Shown piece after piece: positions 1 to 9,212 of a stretch of 64,000 bases of DNA. Within the stretch, counting starts at the first letter, position 1. Each line of letters opens with the position of its first letter. The stretch comes from Planctomycetota bacterium. GTDB taxonomy: Bacteria; Planctomycetota; Planctomycetia; Gemmatales; Gemmataceae. The DNA is taken from assembly GCA_029777335.1 (NCBI GenBank), contig JAKOSN010000221.1, forward strand, positions 45,022 through 109,021, in the 5' to 3' direction. Under the pieces are notes generated by a model. It was not told the DNA's origin, ran no database searches, and saw only the letters and a list, made by a program, of their open reading frames with translations. The position numbers were made by a program, and so were the translations under genes.

Positions 1-16
1 GACCCTCTACGACACG

Positions 17-2764
17 ATGGAAGACATCCATCTGGAGCAGATGGTCGGCAAACAGGACGAGCTGGAAGAAGTCGATCTGGGCGGCAGTCTGGAAGAACTC
101 GACGAGGTGTCGAATCTCGGCTTGACTGCTCATCTCCCGCAGACCGGGGCCCTGCGTCCAGCACTGATCATTGGCCTGGGGAGTCTGGGACGGCGCGCGT
201 TGATGGAGCTGCGCTGTCGGCTCCTCGATCGCTTTGGCGATCTGGAGCGCGTGCCCATCTTCCGCTTTCTCTACATCGATACCGATGCTGATGCGCTGCG
301 CCAGGCCTGTCGCGGAGCCTCGGAAATCGCTTTCAAGCCCGACGAGGTTTACCATCTGCCGCTGCAACCGATCGCCCATTATCGCCAGCGTCAGATGGCT
401 CAGCTCAGCGAGTGGTTGCCGCCGCAGAAACTGTACACCCTGCCGCGCAACCTGAAAACGCAGGGGTCGCGCGCCCTGGGGCGCCTGGCCTTTAGCGACA
501 ACTATTTGCGGCTGGTTGCCCGCATCAAACGCGAACTGCAGGCGGTCTCCCACCCCGATGCGCTCTATCGCGCGGTGAATGACACCGGGCTGGCACTGCG
601 CGACAATATCCCCTGTGTCTCGGTGATCGCCAGCGCAAGCGGAGGATCGAGCGGTTTCCTTCCCGATCTGGGCTATGCGCTGAAACGCGTCCTCAAGCAG
701 ATGCGCCAACCCGAGGGCCACATCAACAGCTTTCTTTTCTGTGGTGCTCCGGATGACCCCGCCACTCCGCCAGCGGAACAGGCCAACCTCTATGCCACCC
801 TCACCGAACTCAACCACTTTGCCGAGGGGATGGCTCCCTTTTCCGCGCAGTATGGCGCCGATGGAGCGCGGATTCGCGAGGAGGGTCCGGCGTTCGAGGC
901 GACCTACCTCCTCACCCATGCCCAGCGCAGTCCGGGTGCCCGACGTGATGCCGTGGCGCACCTGGGCAGCTATCTCTTCCACGAGTTGACCACCCCCCTG
1001 GGCCTGCAGCTGGAGCGCTGGCGGATCCACACCAACGGGGTCGCCTTTCGCAGCATCGGGACGCACGCAGTGTGGTTCCCCAGTGGGTTGCTACTGCGAC
1101 TGGCCGCCCGGCGCGCTCTCAAGACGCTGGTGCAACACTGGACGACCATGCTCGAAGCTCCCACGGGGACCCGCGGAGTGGGCAACTACTCCGAGGTGGA
1201 AGCGGTGTGCGGCCGAATCCTCTCCGATCCGGATCTGCGACCGGAAGCACTCACCACCCAGCTCGAAACGCTCGCTGCCAACCATCTGGATGAAACCACT
1301 CCGTCGGCCGGGCTGGTCCAGTTTCTGAGCCAGCTGGAAGAACAATGCTGGCAGTTTGGCGGACCCGACGATCCCGGCGTCTGGGCGCGCCAGGCAGTCG
1401 GCCGGATGAAGGAATGGCTGGGCGGAGGCGTTCAACAACAGGGAAGCATGAGCGTGGGCTTGCGCAAGAGCCGGATCACTCGTGCGCTGGAATCAGCCTA
1501 TACCACCCTGGCGGAAACGTGGGATAAAAAGCTCGCCGAGGCAGTCCTGCAGCTCATGGATGTCCCCGGCCATCGCATTGCCATGACCGAGGCCGCCCTG
1601 GGCAAATTGATTCAATGGTGCGGCTCCATGACGGAGGCGCAACTGAATCGCGTTCGCGACCTCAATAGCAAGGCGGCTCAGGCTGAACTCCCGCTTCAGG
1701 AAGCGCTCCGCACCTGCATCAACGGCAACTCAGGCTGGAGTTTCTTTACCAACCGCCGCTCCCGTCCGCTTCGCCTCTTCCTGGATCATCTAGCCACGCA
1801 CGCCCGCCAGTCGCTCACCGCCGATATCGCCACCGCCCTGCTCCAGTTTTATCACGCGCTCCAGGGGCGGCTGCGCGATCAGCTGCGGGATTGCACCTTT
1901 GTCCGCCAGCGCTTGCGGGCCGTGGTCGAGGTCCTCGAAATGCCCCCCCTTGAGGACATGGACGACGAGATGAGCTACACGCCCGAAATGACGCTCAGCC
2001 CCACCCCCCTCGCTTCTACCGAATCGTTCTGGGAGGTGCTCCGCGAATCGACCACCACGCGTGTTGTTCTTCCTGATGGCGAAAAAGAACTCGACCGAGC
2101 CGCCGGACGCTTTGTTTCCACCCTCACCCCCGAACACTGGGTTCATCTCGACCAGAACCTGCAAGAGTTTGTCTTCTCGCTCCAGGGCGGGATGAACAAA
2201 CTCTGTCTGGCGGCCAGCGATGTCCAGCGTCACCTCGCCACCCCGCTCGTTGACCAGGCGGCGCGCTGTCTGCAGCAATTCCTCCCGGTGACCGATGTGG
2301 CCCAGGTCGAACTTTGCCTGAGCGAGGATGGCCACGAGGATCTGCCGCGCATGATCCAGACCTCCTATGAACGCGCGATTCCCCTGATTGCTCCCGAGGC
2401 CCCCCAGAAGCGTGATTCCAAGGTGCTGGCTCTGGCGGGACTTTCGCGCGCCTCGCTGCCGGAAATGGCGCTCGAAGGAGGCCAGCCACGAAACACCCAG
2501 ACCTGCTTCCTGCTCATCCCGGGGAGTGAACACGGCAAAGTCTACGGCGACGAAGCGCAGAAGGTCATCCACGGCGTGCACCTGGTTCGAGTTCCAGGCA
2601 AGGCCGATTTGATGTTCTGTCGCGAACAGGGCAACCTCACGCCCGCCGAACTGCGGCGCATGCTCACCCCTTGCCGCGCCGCCTACGAGGAAGCGCTTTA
2701 TAACATCAATAACTCTCCGCACGCTCGCTTCGACACGCAGGACTGGGTGCCCCTGGAACCGTAA
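17..2764 (+). CDS. Tubulin-like GTPase domain protein (Tubulin_2 type), possibly 5'-truncated
   Basis: A 915-residue protein with an N-terminal Rossmann-like GTPase fold of the bacterial tubulin-like family (Tubulin_2, PF13809 by recollection). After an acidic leader, ALIIGLGSLGRRAL near residue 50 is the first nucleotide-fold loop. SASGGSSGF near residue 208 fits the tubulin/FtsZ glycine-rich signature position. The rest is long, mostly helical and without a recognised catalytic motif. The reading frame is open to base 2 of the window, so the Met at 17 may be internal. These proteins are scattered through Planctomycetes and other phyla and their role is not settled. It is not FtsZ: the length and the loop both differ. 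The next gene is convergent, ending 11 bases away. Confidence 0.72.
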   Translation: MEDIHLEQMVGKQDELEEVDLGGSLEELDEVSNLGLTAHLPQTGALRPALIIGLGSLGRRALMELRCRLLDRFGDLERVPIFRFLYIDTDADALRQACRGASEIAFKPDEVYHLPLQPIAHYRQRQMAQLSEWLPPQKLYTLPRNLKTQGSRALGRLAFSDNYLRLVARIKRELQAVSHPDALYRAVNDTGLALRDNIPCVSVIASASGGSSGFLPDLGYALKRVLKQMRQPEGHINSFLFCGAPDDPATPPAEQANLYATLTELNHFAEGMAPFSAQYGADGARIREEGPAFEATYLLTHAQRSPGARRDAVAHLGSYLFHELTTPLGLQLERWRIHTNGVAFRSIGTHAVWFPSGLLLRLAARRALKTLVQHWTTMLEAPTGTRGVGNYSEVEAVCGRILSDPDLRPEALTTQLETLAANHLDETTPSAGLVQFLSQLEEQCWQFGGPDDPGVWARQAVGRMKEWLGGGVQQQGSMSVGLRKSRITRALESAYTTLAETWDKKLAEAVLQLMDVPGHRIAMTEAALGKLIQWCGSMTEAQLNRVRDLNSKAAQAELPLQEALRTCINGNSGWSFFTNRRSRPLRLFLDHLATHARQSLTADIATALLQFYHALQGRLRDQLRDCTFVRQRLRAVVEVLEMPPLEDMDDEMSYTPEMTLSPTPLASTESFWEVLRESTTTRVVLPDGEKELDRAAGRFVSTLTPEHWVHLDQNLQEFVFSLQGGMNKLCLAASDVQRHLATPLVDQAARCLQQFLPVTDVAQVELCLSEDGHEDLPRMIQTSYERAIPLIAPEAPQKRDSKVLALAGLSRASLPEMALEGGQPRNTQTCFLLIPGSEHGKVYGDEAQKVIHGVHLVRVPGKADLMFCREQGNLTPAELRRMLTPCRAAYEEALYNINNSPHARFDTQDWVPLEP

Positions 2765-2775
2765 TCTGGCGTCCC

Positions 2776-3186
2776 TCAGATGGTCGCGATCACCTTCAAC
2801 TCGATGGCAATGGGGGTTGGCAAGCGGCTGACCTCCACCGTGGTTCGCGTCGGCTGATTGTCACGGAAATAGTCTGCATAGATCTTGTTGAACGTCGCAA
2901 AATCGTTCTGCATATCGGTGAGGAAGACCGTGACATCAACAATGCGCTCCCAGCTGGAGCCCGCATCTTCCAGAATGGTGCGAATGTTGCGGAATACCGA
3001 GTGACACTGGGCCGCAATGTCATGCCCTGCCACCTTCCCGGTCTCATCGAGAATCTGTCCAGGGATGCGATCGGTCCCCGGCTCCCGCGGACCAATTCCA
3101 CTGAGAAACAGCAGCGAGCCCACCTGGCGCGCGTGGGGATAGGCGCCTACAGGACGCGGGGCGCGGGAACTGATCGTTTCGCTCAT
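2776..3186 (-). CDS. RidA-family protein, probable 2-aminomuconate deaminase
   Basis: A 136-residue RidA/YjgF-fold protein. Members of the family hydrolyse enamines and imines; the 2-aminomuconate deaminase branch releases ammonia from 2-aminomuconate. The N-terminus (RPVGAYPHAR...LFLSGIGPR) and the conserved arginine in TRTTVEV followed by LPTPIAIELK resemble that branch rather than the small housekeeping RidA. The start is the ATG that overlaps the stop of the upstream dehydrogenase gene by four bases (ATGA), so the two are probably translationally coupled. That pairing is the main support for the substrate call. A general RidA role is the alternative. Confidence 0.78.
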   Translation of the reverse strand: MSETISSRAPRPVGAYPHARQVGSLLFLSGIGPREPGTDRIPGQILDETGKVAGHDIAAQCHSVFRNIRTILEDAGSSWERIVDVTVFLTDMQNDFATFNKIYADYFRDNQPTRTTVEVSRLPTPIAIELKVIATI

Positions 3187-4646
3187 CTCGGACTTTCCGT
3201 GGCATACTTGAGGCAAACGGTTTTTGGCTCGGTGAAAAAGCGGAGTGCCTCGTCTCCGCCTTCGCGCCCGACTCCACTCTGCTTGGTCCCCCCGAAGGGA
3301 GTGCGCAGATCACGCAATAACCAGCAGTTAATCCACACGGTGCCCGCATCCAGCTGCTCCGCCACCCGATGCGCCCGGGCCAGATCGCCGGTCCACAACG
3401 ACGCCGACAAGCCGTAGGGAGTGCTGTTCGCCCACTCGATCACCTCGGTTTCGGTGCGAAAGGGCGTCACTGTGACCACCGGTCCAAAAATCTCTTCCTG
3501 GTTCACGCGGCAATTCACCGGCAGATCGGCGATCACGGTCGGTGCCACATAATATCCCCCCTGGCATCGAGGTGGAAGAAGCGGGGGAGCACCGCCGCCG
3601 CACAGGATGCGCCCCCCTTCCTCAACAGCGAGCCGCAGATAGCCCAGCACCTTCTCCCGATGCGCTGCCGAAATCAAGGCTCCCTGGTCGGTCGCAGGGT
3701 CGAGCGGATCGCCTACCTGCAGCGCCTTTGCACGCTCGACCAGTCGTTCCAGAAAGCGGGGATAGATCGCTTCCTCCACGAAGAGCCGCGACCCACACAG
3801 ACAGATTTCCCCCTGGTTCTCAAAGGCGGCTCGCACACTCCCCGCCAGTGTTTCCTCGAACGTACAATCGGCGAAGACCACGTTGGGATTCTTCCCTCCG
3901 AGTTCCAGGGTCATCTTCTTGAACAGTGGGGCGGCATTCCGAGCGATGTCGGCGCCGGTTCTCGTTCCCCCTGTGAAGGACAACGTGCGCACCGTGGGAT
4001 GAGTCACCAGCGCTGCGCCCACCTTGCTCCCCAACCCGTGCACCACATTGAGCACCCCGGGTGGAAGACCGACCTGCTGGCACAATTCGGCCAGCAAGTG
4101 GGCAGTCACCGGCGTCAGTTCGGAGGGCTTCGCCACCGCGGTATTCCCCGTCGCCAGCGCTGGAGCAATCTTCCACGTGAGCAGATAGAGCGGCAGATTC
4201 CACGGCGAAATAAGCCCTGCCACTCCGCGCGGCTGACGAAGCACATAGTTGAGCGCCAGTTGATCAGTGCGATAACACTCGCTCTCGGTGTGGAGGATGG
4301 CAGTGGCGAAGTAGCGAAAGTTCGCCGCGGCCCGAGGAATATCCAGGGCACGCGCCAGACGTAGTGGTTTGCCGGTGTCCACGCACTCCGCCTGGGCGAA
4401 TCGGTCCAGATTGGCCTCAATCCGCTGCGCAAGATCAAGCAACAACTGCGACCGTTCCGCCGCCGGGGTGCGCGCCCACCCCGGAAAGGCCCGTCGGGCC
4501 GCTGCAACCGCCTGATCCACATCGCGGCCATCGCTATCCGGTACCTGGGAGTAAACCTCCCCGGTGGCGGGTTCGTGGTTCGGGAGATACGCGCCTCCAA
4601 GCGGCGCACGCCATTCGCCGTCGATGAAGTTGGCCAGGGTGAGCAT
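3183..4646 (-). CDS. Aldehyde dehydrogenase, probable 2-aminomuconate semialdehyde dehydrogenase
   Basis: A 487-residue NAD-dependent aldehyde dehydrogenase of usual family length. Visible motifs are SPWNLPLYLLTWKIAPALA (cofactor and substrate wall), SFTGGTRTG (NAD loop), LELGGKNP (general-base Glu) and ENQGEICLCGSR, with the catalytic Cys near residue 285. The GEICLC version of the Cys motif and the C-terminal INCWLLRDLRTPFGG are the forms I associate with the ALDH8A1/AmnC branch, which oxidises 2-aminomuconate or 2-hydroxymuconate semialdehydes in tryptophan (kynurenine) or aminophenol breakdown. The start at MLTLANFIDGEW gives full length; the longer upstream frame is non-family sequence. 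It is followed with a 4-base overlap by the RidA-type gene. The exact substrate is inferred. Confidence 0.8.
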   Translation of the reverse strand: MLTLANFIDGEWRAPLGGAYLPNHEPATGEVYSQVPDSDGRDVDQAVAAARRAFPGWARTPAAERSQLLLDLAQRIEANLDRFAQAECVDTGKPLRLARALDIPRAAANFRYFATAILHTESECYRTDQLALNYVLRQPRGVAGLISPWNLPLYLLTWKIAPALATGNTAVAKPSELTPVTAHLLAELCQQVGLPPGVLNVVHGLGSKVGAALVTHPTVRTLSFTGGTRTGADIARNAAPLFKKMTLELGGKNPNVVFADCTFEETLAGSVRAAFENQGEICLCGSRLFVEEAIYPRFLERLVERAKALQVGDPLDPATDQGALISAAHREKVLGYLRLAVEEGGRILCGGGAPPLLPPRCQGGYYVAPTVIADLPVNCRVNQEEIFGPVVTVTPFRTETEVIEWANSTPYGLSASLWTGDLARAHRVAEQLDAGTVWINCWLLRDLRTPFGGTKQSGVGREGGDEALRFFTEPKTVCLKYATESPR

Positions 4647-4723
4647 TGGCAACACTCTCGCTTGAGCCCAGGAGGATGACGGAGAGGATCCGATCCCCTG
4701 CGCCGCCTCGACAAACAGGCCTT

Positions 4724-6475
4724 CTAGTCGCGTGCAGGCTTCTTCTCCTTGTAGCGCTGCAGGCGTTGCTGATACTCGGTTTTGCGGAACGGCGCGGCGA
4801 CCTCGATCGCCCGACTCGCACATTGGACCGCCTCGTCGAACTCGCCCACCTCGGCGTGGGCGGCCGCCAGCGTGTCCAGAAACTCTCCGTTTCTGGGTTC
4901 CCTGGCAACCAGTTCCTTCGCCATGCTGAGCGCCTTCTTCCCGTCGCGGTATTTGTCCTCGGGGCAGGTGGCGAGAAAGAAGGCATAGTTGTTGCGCAGA
5001 TAGGGATTTTCTCCATCCAGTTTCTCCGCTTCCTGAAAGGCGGCGGATGCCTGCGCATATTCCTTGCGACTGAAATGCGTCACTGCCCGCTGAATCGCCT
5101 GCGACGCAGGCGAAATCGTCCACGAGGCCGGAGGTGCCAGCGCTGGATACTCGGTGATGCTACTGAAGTCGAACGGCGTTCCGTATTCGCTCTGCCAGAG
5201 CTTCTTTTGCTCCGCATCAAGGAGAGCACCGAGCTTTTCAATCGCTTTCCGATCGAGTTCCATCACTTTTGTGGTGATCGTCCGCACCATCTCCTCCGTG
5301 GGGCTCGCACCTGGGGAGGGAAGAGTGCGGAGAAAAGCGCGGCCTGCCTGCGCGTGGTCGGCCTGGATTGCCAGCAACTGTTTCTTCTGCTCGGCGGTCC
5401 ATTTGTACTGAGGCAACTGCAGCAAGACCGTCATCAGCCCGTCGACCCCAACCATTTGCTTCAACAGCTGATTGTAGCGCTCTCGTTGCTCTGGCTTGAG
5501 CACCTCTTTCTCCACCTGGGCGCGTGCTGCCAACCCCATGCGCGACCACAGTTCGATTTCCTTGCGCGCCTGGTCAACCTGCTGCAGCGCGAGTTGCTCC
5601 TGCGTTTTGGCATTGTTGCGATAGGCCTCCATCAGCGCCTTGCGCAGTTGGCTCAGTTGCTCACCCGTCACTTTGAGTTCCTCACTCACCGCGGCGCCAT
5701 GCAGCCCGAGTAGCTGCGCCGTGGGCGAAGACAGATCAGCCAGCGGGCCAAGCGGGGGATCGTCCGGCTGGAAAGGAGCTGCTCCGCGTGGGGCAGTCCA
5801 GGGTGCCCCGGTGAGTTGTTGCCACTTTTGCCGCTGCGCCATGCTCAGCAAACCGAGCGCTTGTTCGAAGGTCTTGCGCATCAGGGCGCTTTCGGCAGGA
5901 CCAAAGCGCTTGTTAAATTCCTCGACGTTGCCCTTGCTCTCGGCGGTGATTTTCTGAACCAGGACAAGCTGCTCGTCGAGCATCTTCTCCGCCAGTTTTT
6001 TCAGAGCTTCTCTCTGCTTGTCGCTGAGATTTAACTCCTTTTGCACCGCTCCCAGCTGAAAGGCGTTGATCCCCATCAGATGGTACTTGAGCTGACGCAG
6101 ACGGGCGCTCTGTTCGGGCTTGAGAATCGTACCCGCGGCCTGAAAGACTCCCTGATCGATGGTTTCGGTAAGCCGTTCCAGCCCTTGATTGATGGTAGCT
6201 GCCTGGGCTTCAAGCCTGGCCCGTTCCTCCTTGTACTGGGCGAGAACCGCCGCTGGAATCTTGTCAATGCGTGCGAGCTGGTCGCGGTCGAGCCTGAGTT
6301 CTTGCTGCACACTGCGCGTCAGAAGCAAACGAAACCCCGGTTCATGTTGAATCAGCGGGGAGCCACCCAGCGGCCCCGGAACTCCGAGGGGCACCATCGC
6401 GGGGACCTGGGCCAGGCACAAGGCGGGAAAGCCGAGGGGAAGCAGGAGCAACGCCAGCCACAACGATCGACGCAT
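4724..6475 (-). CDS. Exported coiled-coil-like protein with C-terminal TPR repeats
   Basis: A 583-residue protein. MRRSLWLALLLLPLGF...CLAQ is a clear signal peptide. The mature protein is mostly charged helix containing several repeats of the form LKPEQxxRLxQLKYxxxG and LSDKQREALKKL. These resemble the Spy/LTXXQ-like segments common in planctomycetal exported proteins. Residues about 485-580 form TPR-like repeats (AIQRAVTHFSRKEYAQASAAFQEAEKL, then two further helical pairs). The start is set by the signal peptide and GGAGAGG eight bases upstream. It is divergent from the exported protein at 6640. Function is unknown; a periplasmic scaffold or chaperone-like role is only a guess. Confidence 0.7.
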   Translation of the reverse strand: MRRSLWLALLLLPLGFPALCLAQVPAMVPLGVPGPLGGSPLIQHEPGFRLLLTRSVQQELRLDRDQLARIDKIPAAVLAQYKEERARLEAQAATINQGLERLTETIDQGVFQAAGTILKPEQSARLRQLKYHLMGINAFQLGAVQKELNLSDKQREALKKLAEKMLDEQLVLVQKITAESKGNVEEFNKRFGPAESALMRKTFEQALGLLSMAQRQKWQQLTGAPWTAPRGAAPFQPDDPPLGPLADLSSPTAQLLGLHGAAVSEELKVTGEQLSQLRKALMEAYRNNAKTQEQLALQQVDQARKEIELWSRMGLAARAQVEKEVLKPEQRERYNQLLKQMVGVDGLMTVLLQLPQYKWTAEQKKQLLAIQADHAQAGRAFLRTLPSPGASPTEEMVRTITTKVMELDRKAIEKLGALLDAEQKKLWQSEYGTPFDFSSITEYPALAPPASWTISPASQAIQRAVTHFSRKEYAQASAAFQEAEKLDGENPYLRNNYAFFLATCPEDKYRDGKKALSMAKELVAREPRNGEFLDTLAAAHAEVGEFDEAVQCASRAIEVAAPFRKTEYQQRLQRYKEKKPARD

Positions 6476-6639
6476 TGGTTCCTCTCCTTGAACAGCGTGG
6501 GCGGAAGTTGCCTGTATCTTGACGAAAGGGAACAACAAGTGCAACAGCGCGCGGGCGAGAGCGCCTCTTGCCATCGACCGTGCTGGCTGCTTAACTGACT
6601 GGTGTTCCGCCACGCGATCCAACACAAGGAGCATTCGTG

Positions 6640-7188
6640 ATGAAGCGAACCTGGTGCCTGGGAATGGGCTTGCTGGCGCTGGTGGCGTTCAGCGCCTCCG
6701 CCGCAGACAAGGGAACTGAGGTCAAGCTGGACGGGGTGAAATCAACCGCGCCGGCAAGCTGGAAGGAAGAAGCGCCAGCCAACCAGATGCGCCTGATGCA
6801 GTTCAAATTGCCTCACGCCAAGGATGACAAGGCCGACGGCGAGGTGGTCATCTTCAGGAACGCCGGCGGAACACCGAAGGCCAACGTGGAACGCTGGAAG
6901 TCGCAGTTCCGTGCGCCGGAAGGGAAAAAGATCGACGACGTGACCAAGGTGAGCGAGATCAAGATCGGCGGACGGCCGGCCACCATGGTCGAGATCCAGG
7001 GCACCTACCTGTTCAAGGCGCGCCCCTTCGATCCGCAGGCGAAAACCGAGGCACGCCCGGATTACACCATGATCGCCATCCATTTCGAGGGCGACAAGAA
7101 TCTCTATCACATCCGTATGGTTGGACCGAGCAAGACGATCGATCAGTACAAGAAGGGATTCGAGGAGTGGCTCAAGGAGTTCAAATAA
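6640..7188 (+). CDS. Exported protein of unknown function
   Basis: A 182-residue protein with a typical signal peptide (MKRTWCLGMGLLALVAFSASAA). The mature part (KLDGVKSTAPASWKEE..., GGRPATMVEIQGTYLFK, YHIRMVGPSKTIDQYKKGFEEWLKEF) looks like a small alpha/beta domain of the kind seen in planctomycetal surface or periplasmic proteins. No catalytic motif is recognised. AAGGAG lies eight bases before the ATG; a GTG three bases earlier (6637) is an alternative start. It is divergent from the TPR protein. Confidence 0.72.
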   Translation: MKRTWCLGMGLLALVAFSASAADKGTEVKLDGVKSTAPASWKEEAPANQMRLMQFKLPHAKDDKADGEVVIFRNAGGTPKANVERWKSQFRAPEGKKIDDVTKVSEIKIGGRPATMVEIQGTYLFKARPFDPQAKTEARPDYTMIAIHFEGDKNLYHIRMVGPSKTIDQYKKGFEEWLKEFK

Positions 7189-7295
7189 GAGATCCGCTTT
7201 CTCTGCAAAGGATCTCTCGGTGATTTGCCGACCGTTGCGCGGAGCGAAGGCAAACCGCTTGCCCGCGCAACGGGCTCTGAAAGTCATCCCCGTTC

Positions 7296-8324
7296 ATGCG
7301 CACCGATCAACTCGATTATGACTTGCCCGCTCATCTGATCGCCCAGCACCCCGCCGCTCGTCGCGATGCCTCGCGTCTGATGGTTCTCGCCCGGGCAGAC
7401 CGGGTCATCACTCACCACCGCTTTGGCGAACTGCCTCAACTGCTGCGCGCCGGAGATCTGCTGATTCTCAACGACACGCGCGTGTTGCCTGCGCGGTTGC
7501 TGGGACAGCGAGCCCGCACGGGTGGACGGTGGGAAGGGCTTTTTCTGCACACCCTGGCCGATGGCAGCTGGGAGTTGCTCTGCCAGACGCGAGGCCGGCT
7601 GGAGGTGGGCGAAACGATCGTTCTCGATCCAGGGCCGTTGACGCTCACCCTGGTTGGCCGCCACGAAGGTCACTGGCTCGCGCGCCCGGATTCCTCGGAG
7701 CATGCGGTGGTTCTGCTGGAACGCCATGGGCAGATTCCCCTGCCGCCCTATATTCGCAAGGGTCATGCCGAGAACGAGGATCGCGAAAGGTATCAAACAG
7801 TGTACGCGCGCCAGGAAGGGAGCGTGGCGGCACCGACCGCCGGTCTCCACTTCACCCCCGAAATCTTCACGCGCCTGGAGGAATCTGGGATCGAACGGGC
7901 TTTTGTCACTCTCCACGTGGGCGTGGGCACCTTTCAGCCCATCAAGGTCGAGGAGATCGAACAGCACCGGATGCATCGCGAATGGGGACAGTTGCCCGCC
8001 GAAACGGTTGCCGCCATGCAACGCTGCCGTGCACGCGGCGGGCGCATCGTCGCCGTTGGCACCACCAGCGTGCGCGTGCTGGAAACAGCGGCGCGACACG
8101 CTTCGCTCCAACCCTGGTCGGGAGAAACCGATCTGTTTATCTATCCGCCCTATTCCTTTCAGGTGATCGACGGGTTGCTCACCAACTTTCATCTGCCGCG
8201 TTCGACGCTTCTGCTCCTGGTCGGCGCCTTGGCTGGCCTCGATTTTCTCTTTCAGGCGTATCAGGTCGCCATTGCCCAGGAATACCGCTTTTTCAGCTAT
8301 GGAGACGCGATGCTGATCGTGTAA
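7296..8324 (+). CDS. queA: tRNA preQ1(34) S-adenosylmethionine ribosyltransferase-isomerase QueA
   Basis: A 342-residue QueA of standard length. The enzyme transfers and isomerises the ribosyl group of SAM onto preQ1 in the tRNA anticodon wobble position, giving epoxyqueuosine. Family signatures are all present: the start MRTDQLDYDLPAHLIAQHPA, LLILNDTRVLPARL, the NEDRERYQTVYA segment, the SVAAPTAGLHFT block, HVGVGTFQPIK, VGTTSVRVLE and the C-terminal NFHLPRSTLLLLVGALAG. No obvious Shine-Dalgarno precedes the ATG. The next gene starts six bases after the stop. The other queuosine genes are not in the window. Confidence 0.97.
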   Translation: MRTDQLDYDLPAHLIAQHPAARRDASRLMVLARADRVITHHRFGELPQLLRAGDLLILNDTRVLPARLLGQRARTGGRWEGLFLHTLADGSWELLCQTRGRLEVGETIVLDPGPLTLTLVGRHEGHWLARPDSSEHAVVLLERHGQIPLPPYIRKGHAENEDRERYQTVYARQEGSVAAPTAGLHFTPEIFTRLEESGIERAFVTLHVGVGTFQPIKVEEIEQHRMHREWGQLPAETVAAMQRCRARGGRIVAVGTTSVRVLETAARHASLQPWSGETDLFIYPPYSFQVIDGLLTNFHLPRSTLLLLVGALAGLDFLFQAYQVAIAQEYRFFSYGDAMLIV

Positions 8325-8330
8325 TCGACC

Positions 8331-9143
8331 ATGAACAACCGCATTGCCTCCGTCGTTCTCGACAATCGATCGCTGCACCCTGCCTCGGCGGAGATCTGGG
8401 TCGCAGTCCGCCCCGAACGACTCACGCCAAGCACCGAACTACGCGGGCGCCTGATGGGTCCGCGCTGTCCCTATGCCAACACCATCGAAGTCGCCTATCA
8501 TTTGCGGCCCTTGCCCCGCGAGGAGGACCAACCCCCGGAGTTCCTGCACGCGCGCGTGGTGATCCCGGAGGCCAGCTTGTGGGACCCGCAAAGTCCTTTT
8601 CTTTATCAGGGCCCGCTCGAACTGTGGCAGGAGGGGGAACGCTGCGATCGTACCGTCATCTGCCACGGCCTGCGACAAATCACGTTGACGCCGAAGGGGC
8701 TCTGCATCAACGGCAAGTCTACCTCGCTTCGCGGAGTTCGCTGTGCCAGGACTCCCGACGACGAGGAATTGCTCGCCCTTCGCGCCCGGGGAGTGAACCT
8801 CCTGTTCGCTCCCGTGGTTGCAGCGCTCCTCTCCCTGTGGGAAAAGGCGGACCGGCTGGGCTTTCTCGTCCTTGGTGCACTCCCCGATACGGAGGACGCA
8901 ACGCTGGCTCAGGTGCGTCTTCTTACCCAACGGCCCTCCACCCTGGGCTGGGTTCTGGACGAGAACCGGTTGGTGCATTGCAACCCGACCGTCTTCTCTG
9001 GGGCTCTCCTGGGGATCGAAACCAGACGAGGAGAGGCCCCGGCAGAATCTTCACCCGTGCAGTTGCTCATTCAGGAGGAAACGCTGAGCGCTCGCAACGG
9101 AAACGTTCTTGGAGAGCTGCTCGTGGCAAACGATCATCTCTGA
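8331..9143 (+). CDS. Degenerate glycoside hydrolase family 2-like protein
   Basis: A 270-residue protein with a recognisable but shortened GH2 layout. Residues about 1-100 look like the Ig-like beta-sandwich (ASLWDPQSPFLYQGPLELWQ). Next comes the GH2 linker pattern (GLRQITLTPKGLCINGKS followed by TSLRGV). A much reduced TIM-barrel start follows, in which RPSTLGWVLDEN aligns by eye with the GH2 block HPSVIMWSLGNE. The Asn-Glu pair that holds the acid/base in true GH2 enzymes is Glu-Asn here, and the rest of the barrel, with the nucleophile, is absent. It is therefore probably not an active glycosidase. Six bases separate it from queA, so cotranscription is likely. The GH2 relation rests on motif order only. 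Confidence 0.55.
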   Translation: MNNRIASVVLDNRSLHPASAEIWVAVRPERLTPSTELRGRLMGPRCPYANTIEVAYHLRPLPREEDQPPEFLHARVVIPEASLWDPQSPFLYQGPLELWQEGERCDRTVICHGLRQITLTPKGLCINGKSTSLRGVRCARTPDDEELLALRARGVNLLFAPVVAALLSLWEKADRLGFLVLGALPDTEDATLAQVRLLTQRPSTLGWVLDENRLVHCNPTVFSGALLGIETRRGEAPAESSPVQLLIQEETLSARNGNVLGELLVANDHL

Positions 9144-9212
9144 AGAAAAAGTGTGCCGCGCTGCGCTGATCCCTCCATGGAGTAATAGTCGTCCTTTCTT
9201 CCAGGGGGAACC

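Noticed and set aside
4647..5123. N-terminal extension of the aldehyde dehydrogenase
   Set aside because: The added residues are Arg/Gly-rich and overlap the TPR protein gene on the same strand in another frame; the family start is at MLTLANFIDG.
8331..9143. Active beta-galactosidase
   Set aside because: The acid/base motif is altered and the nucleophile-bearing half of the barrel is missing.
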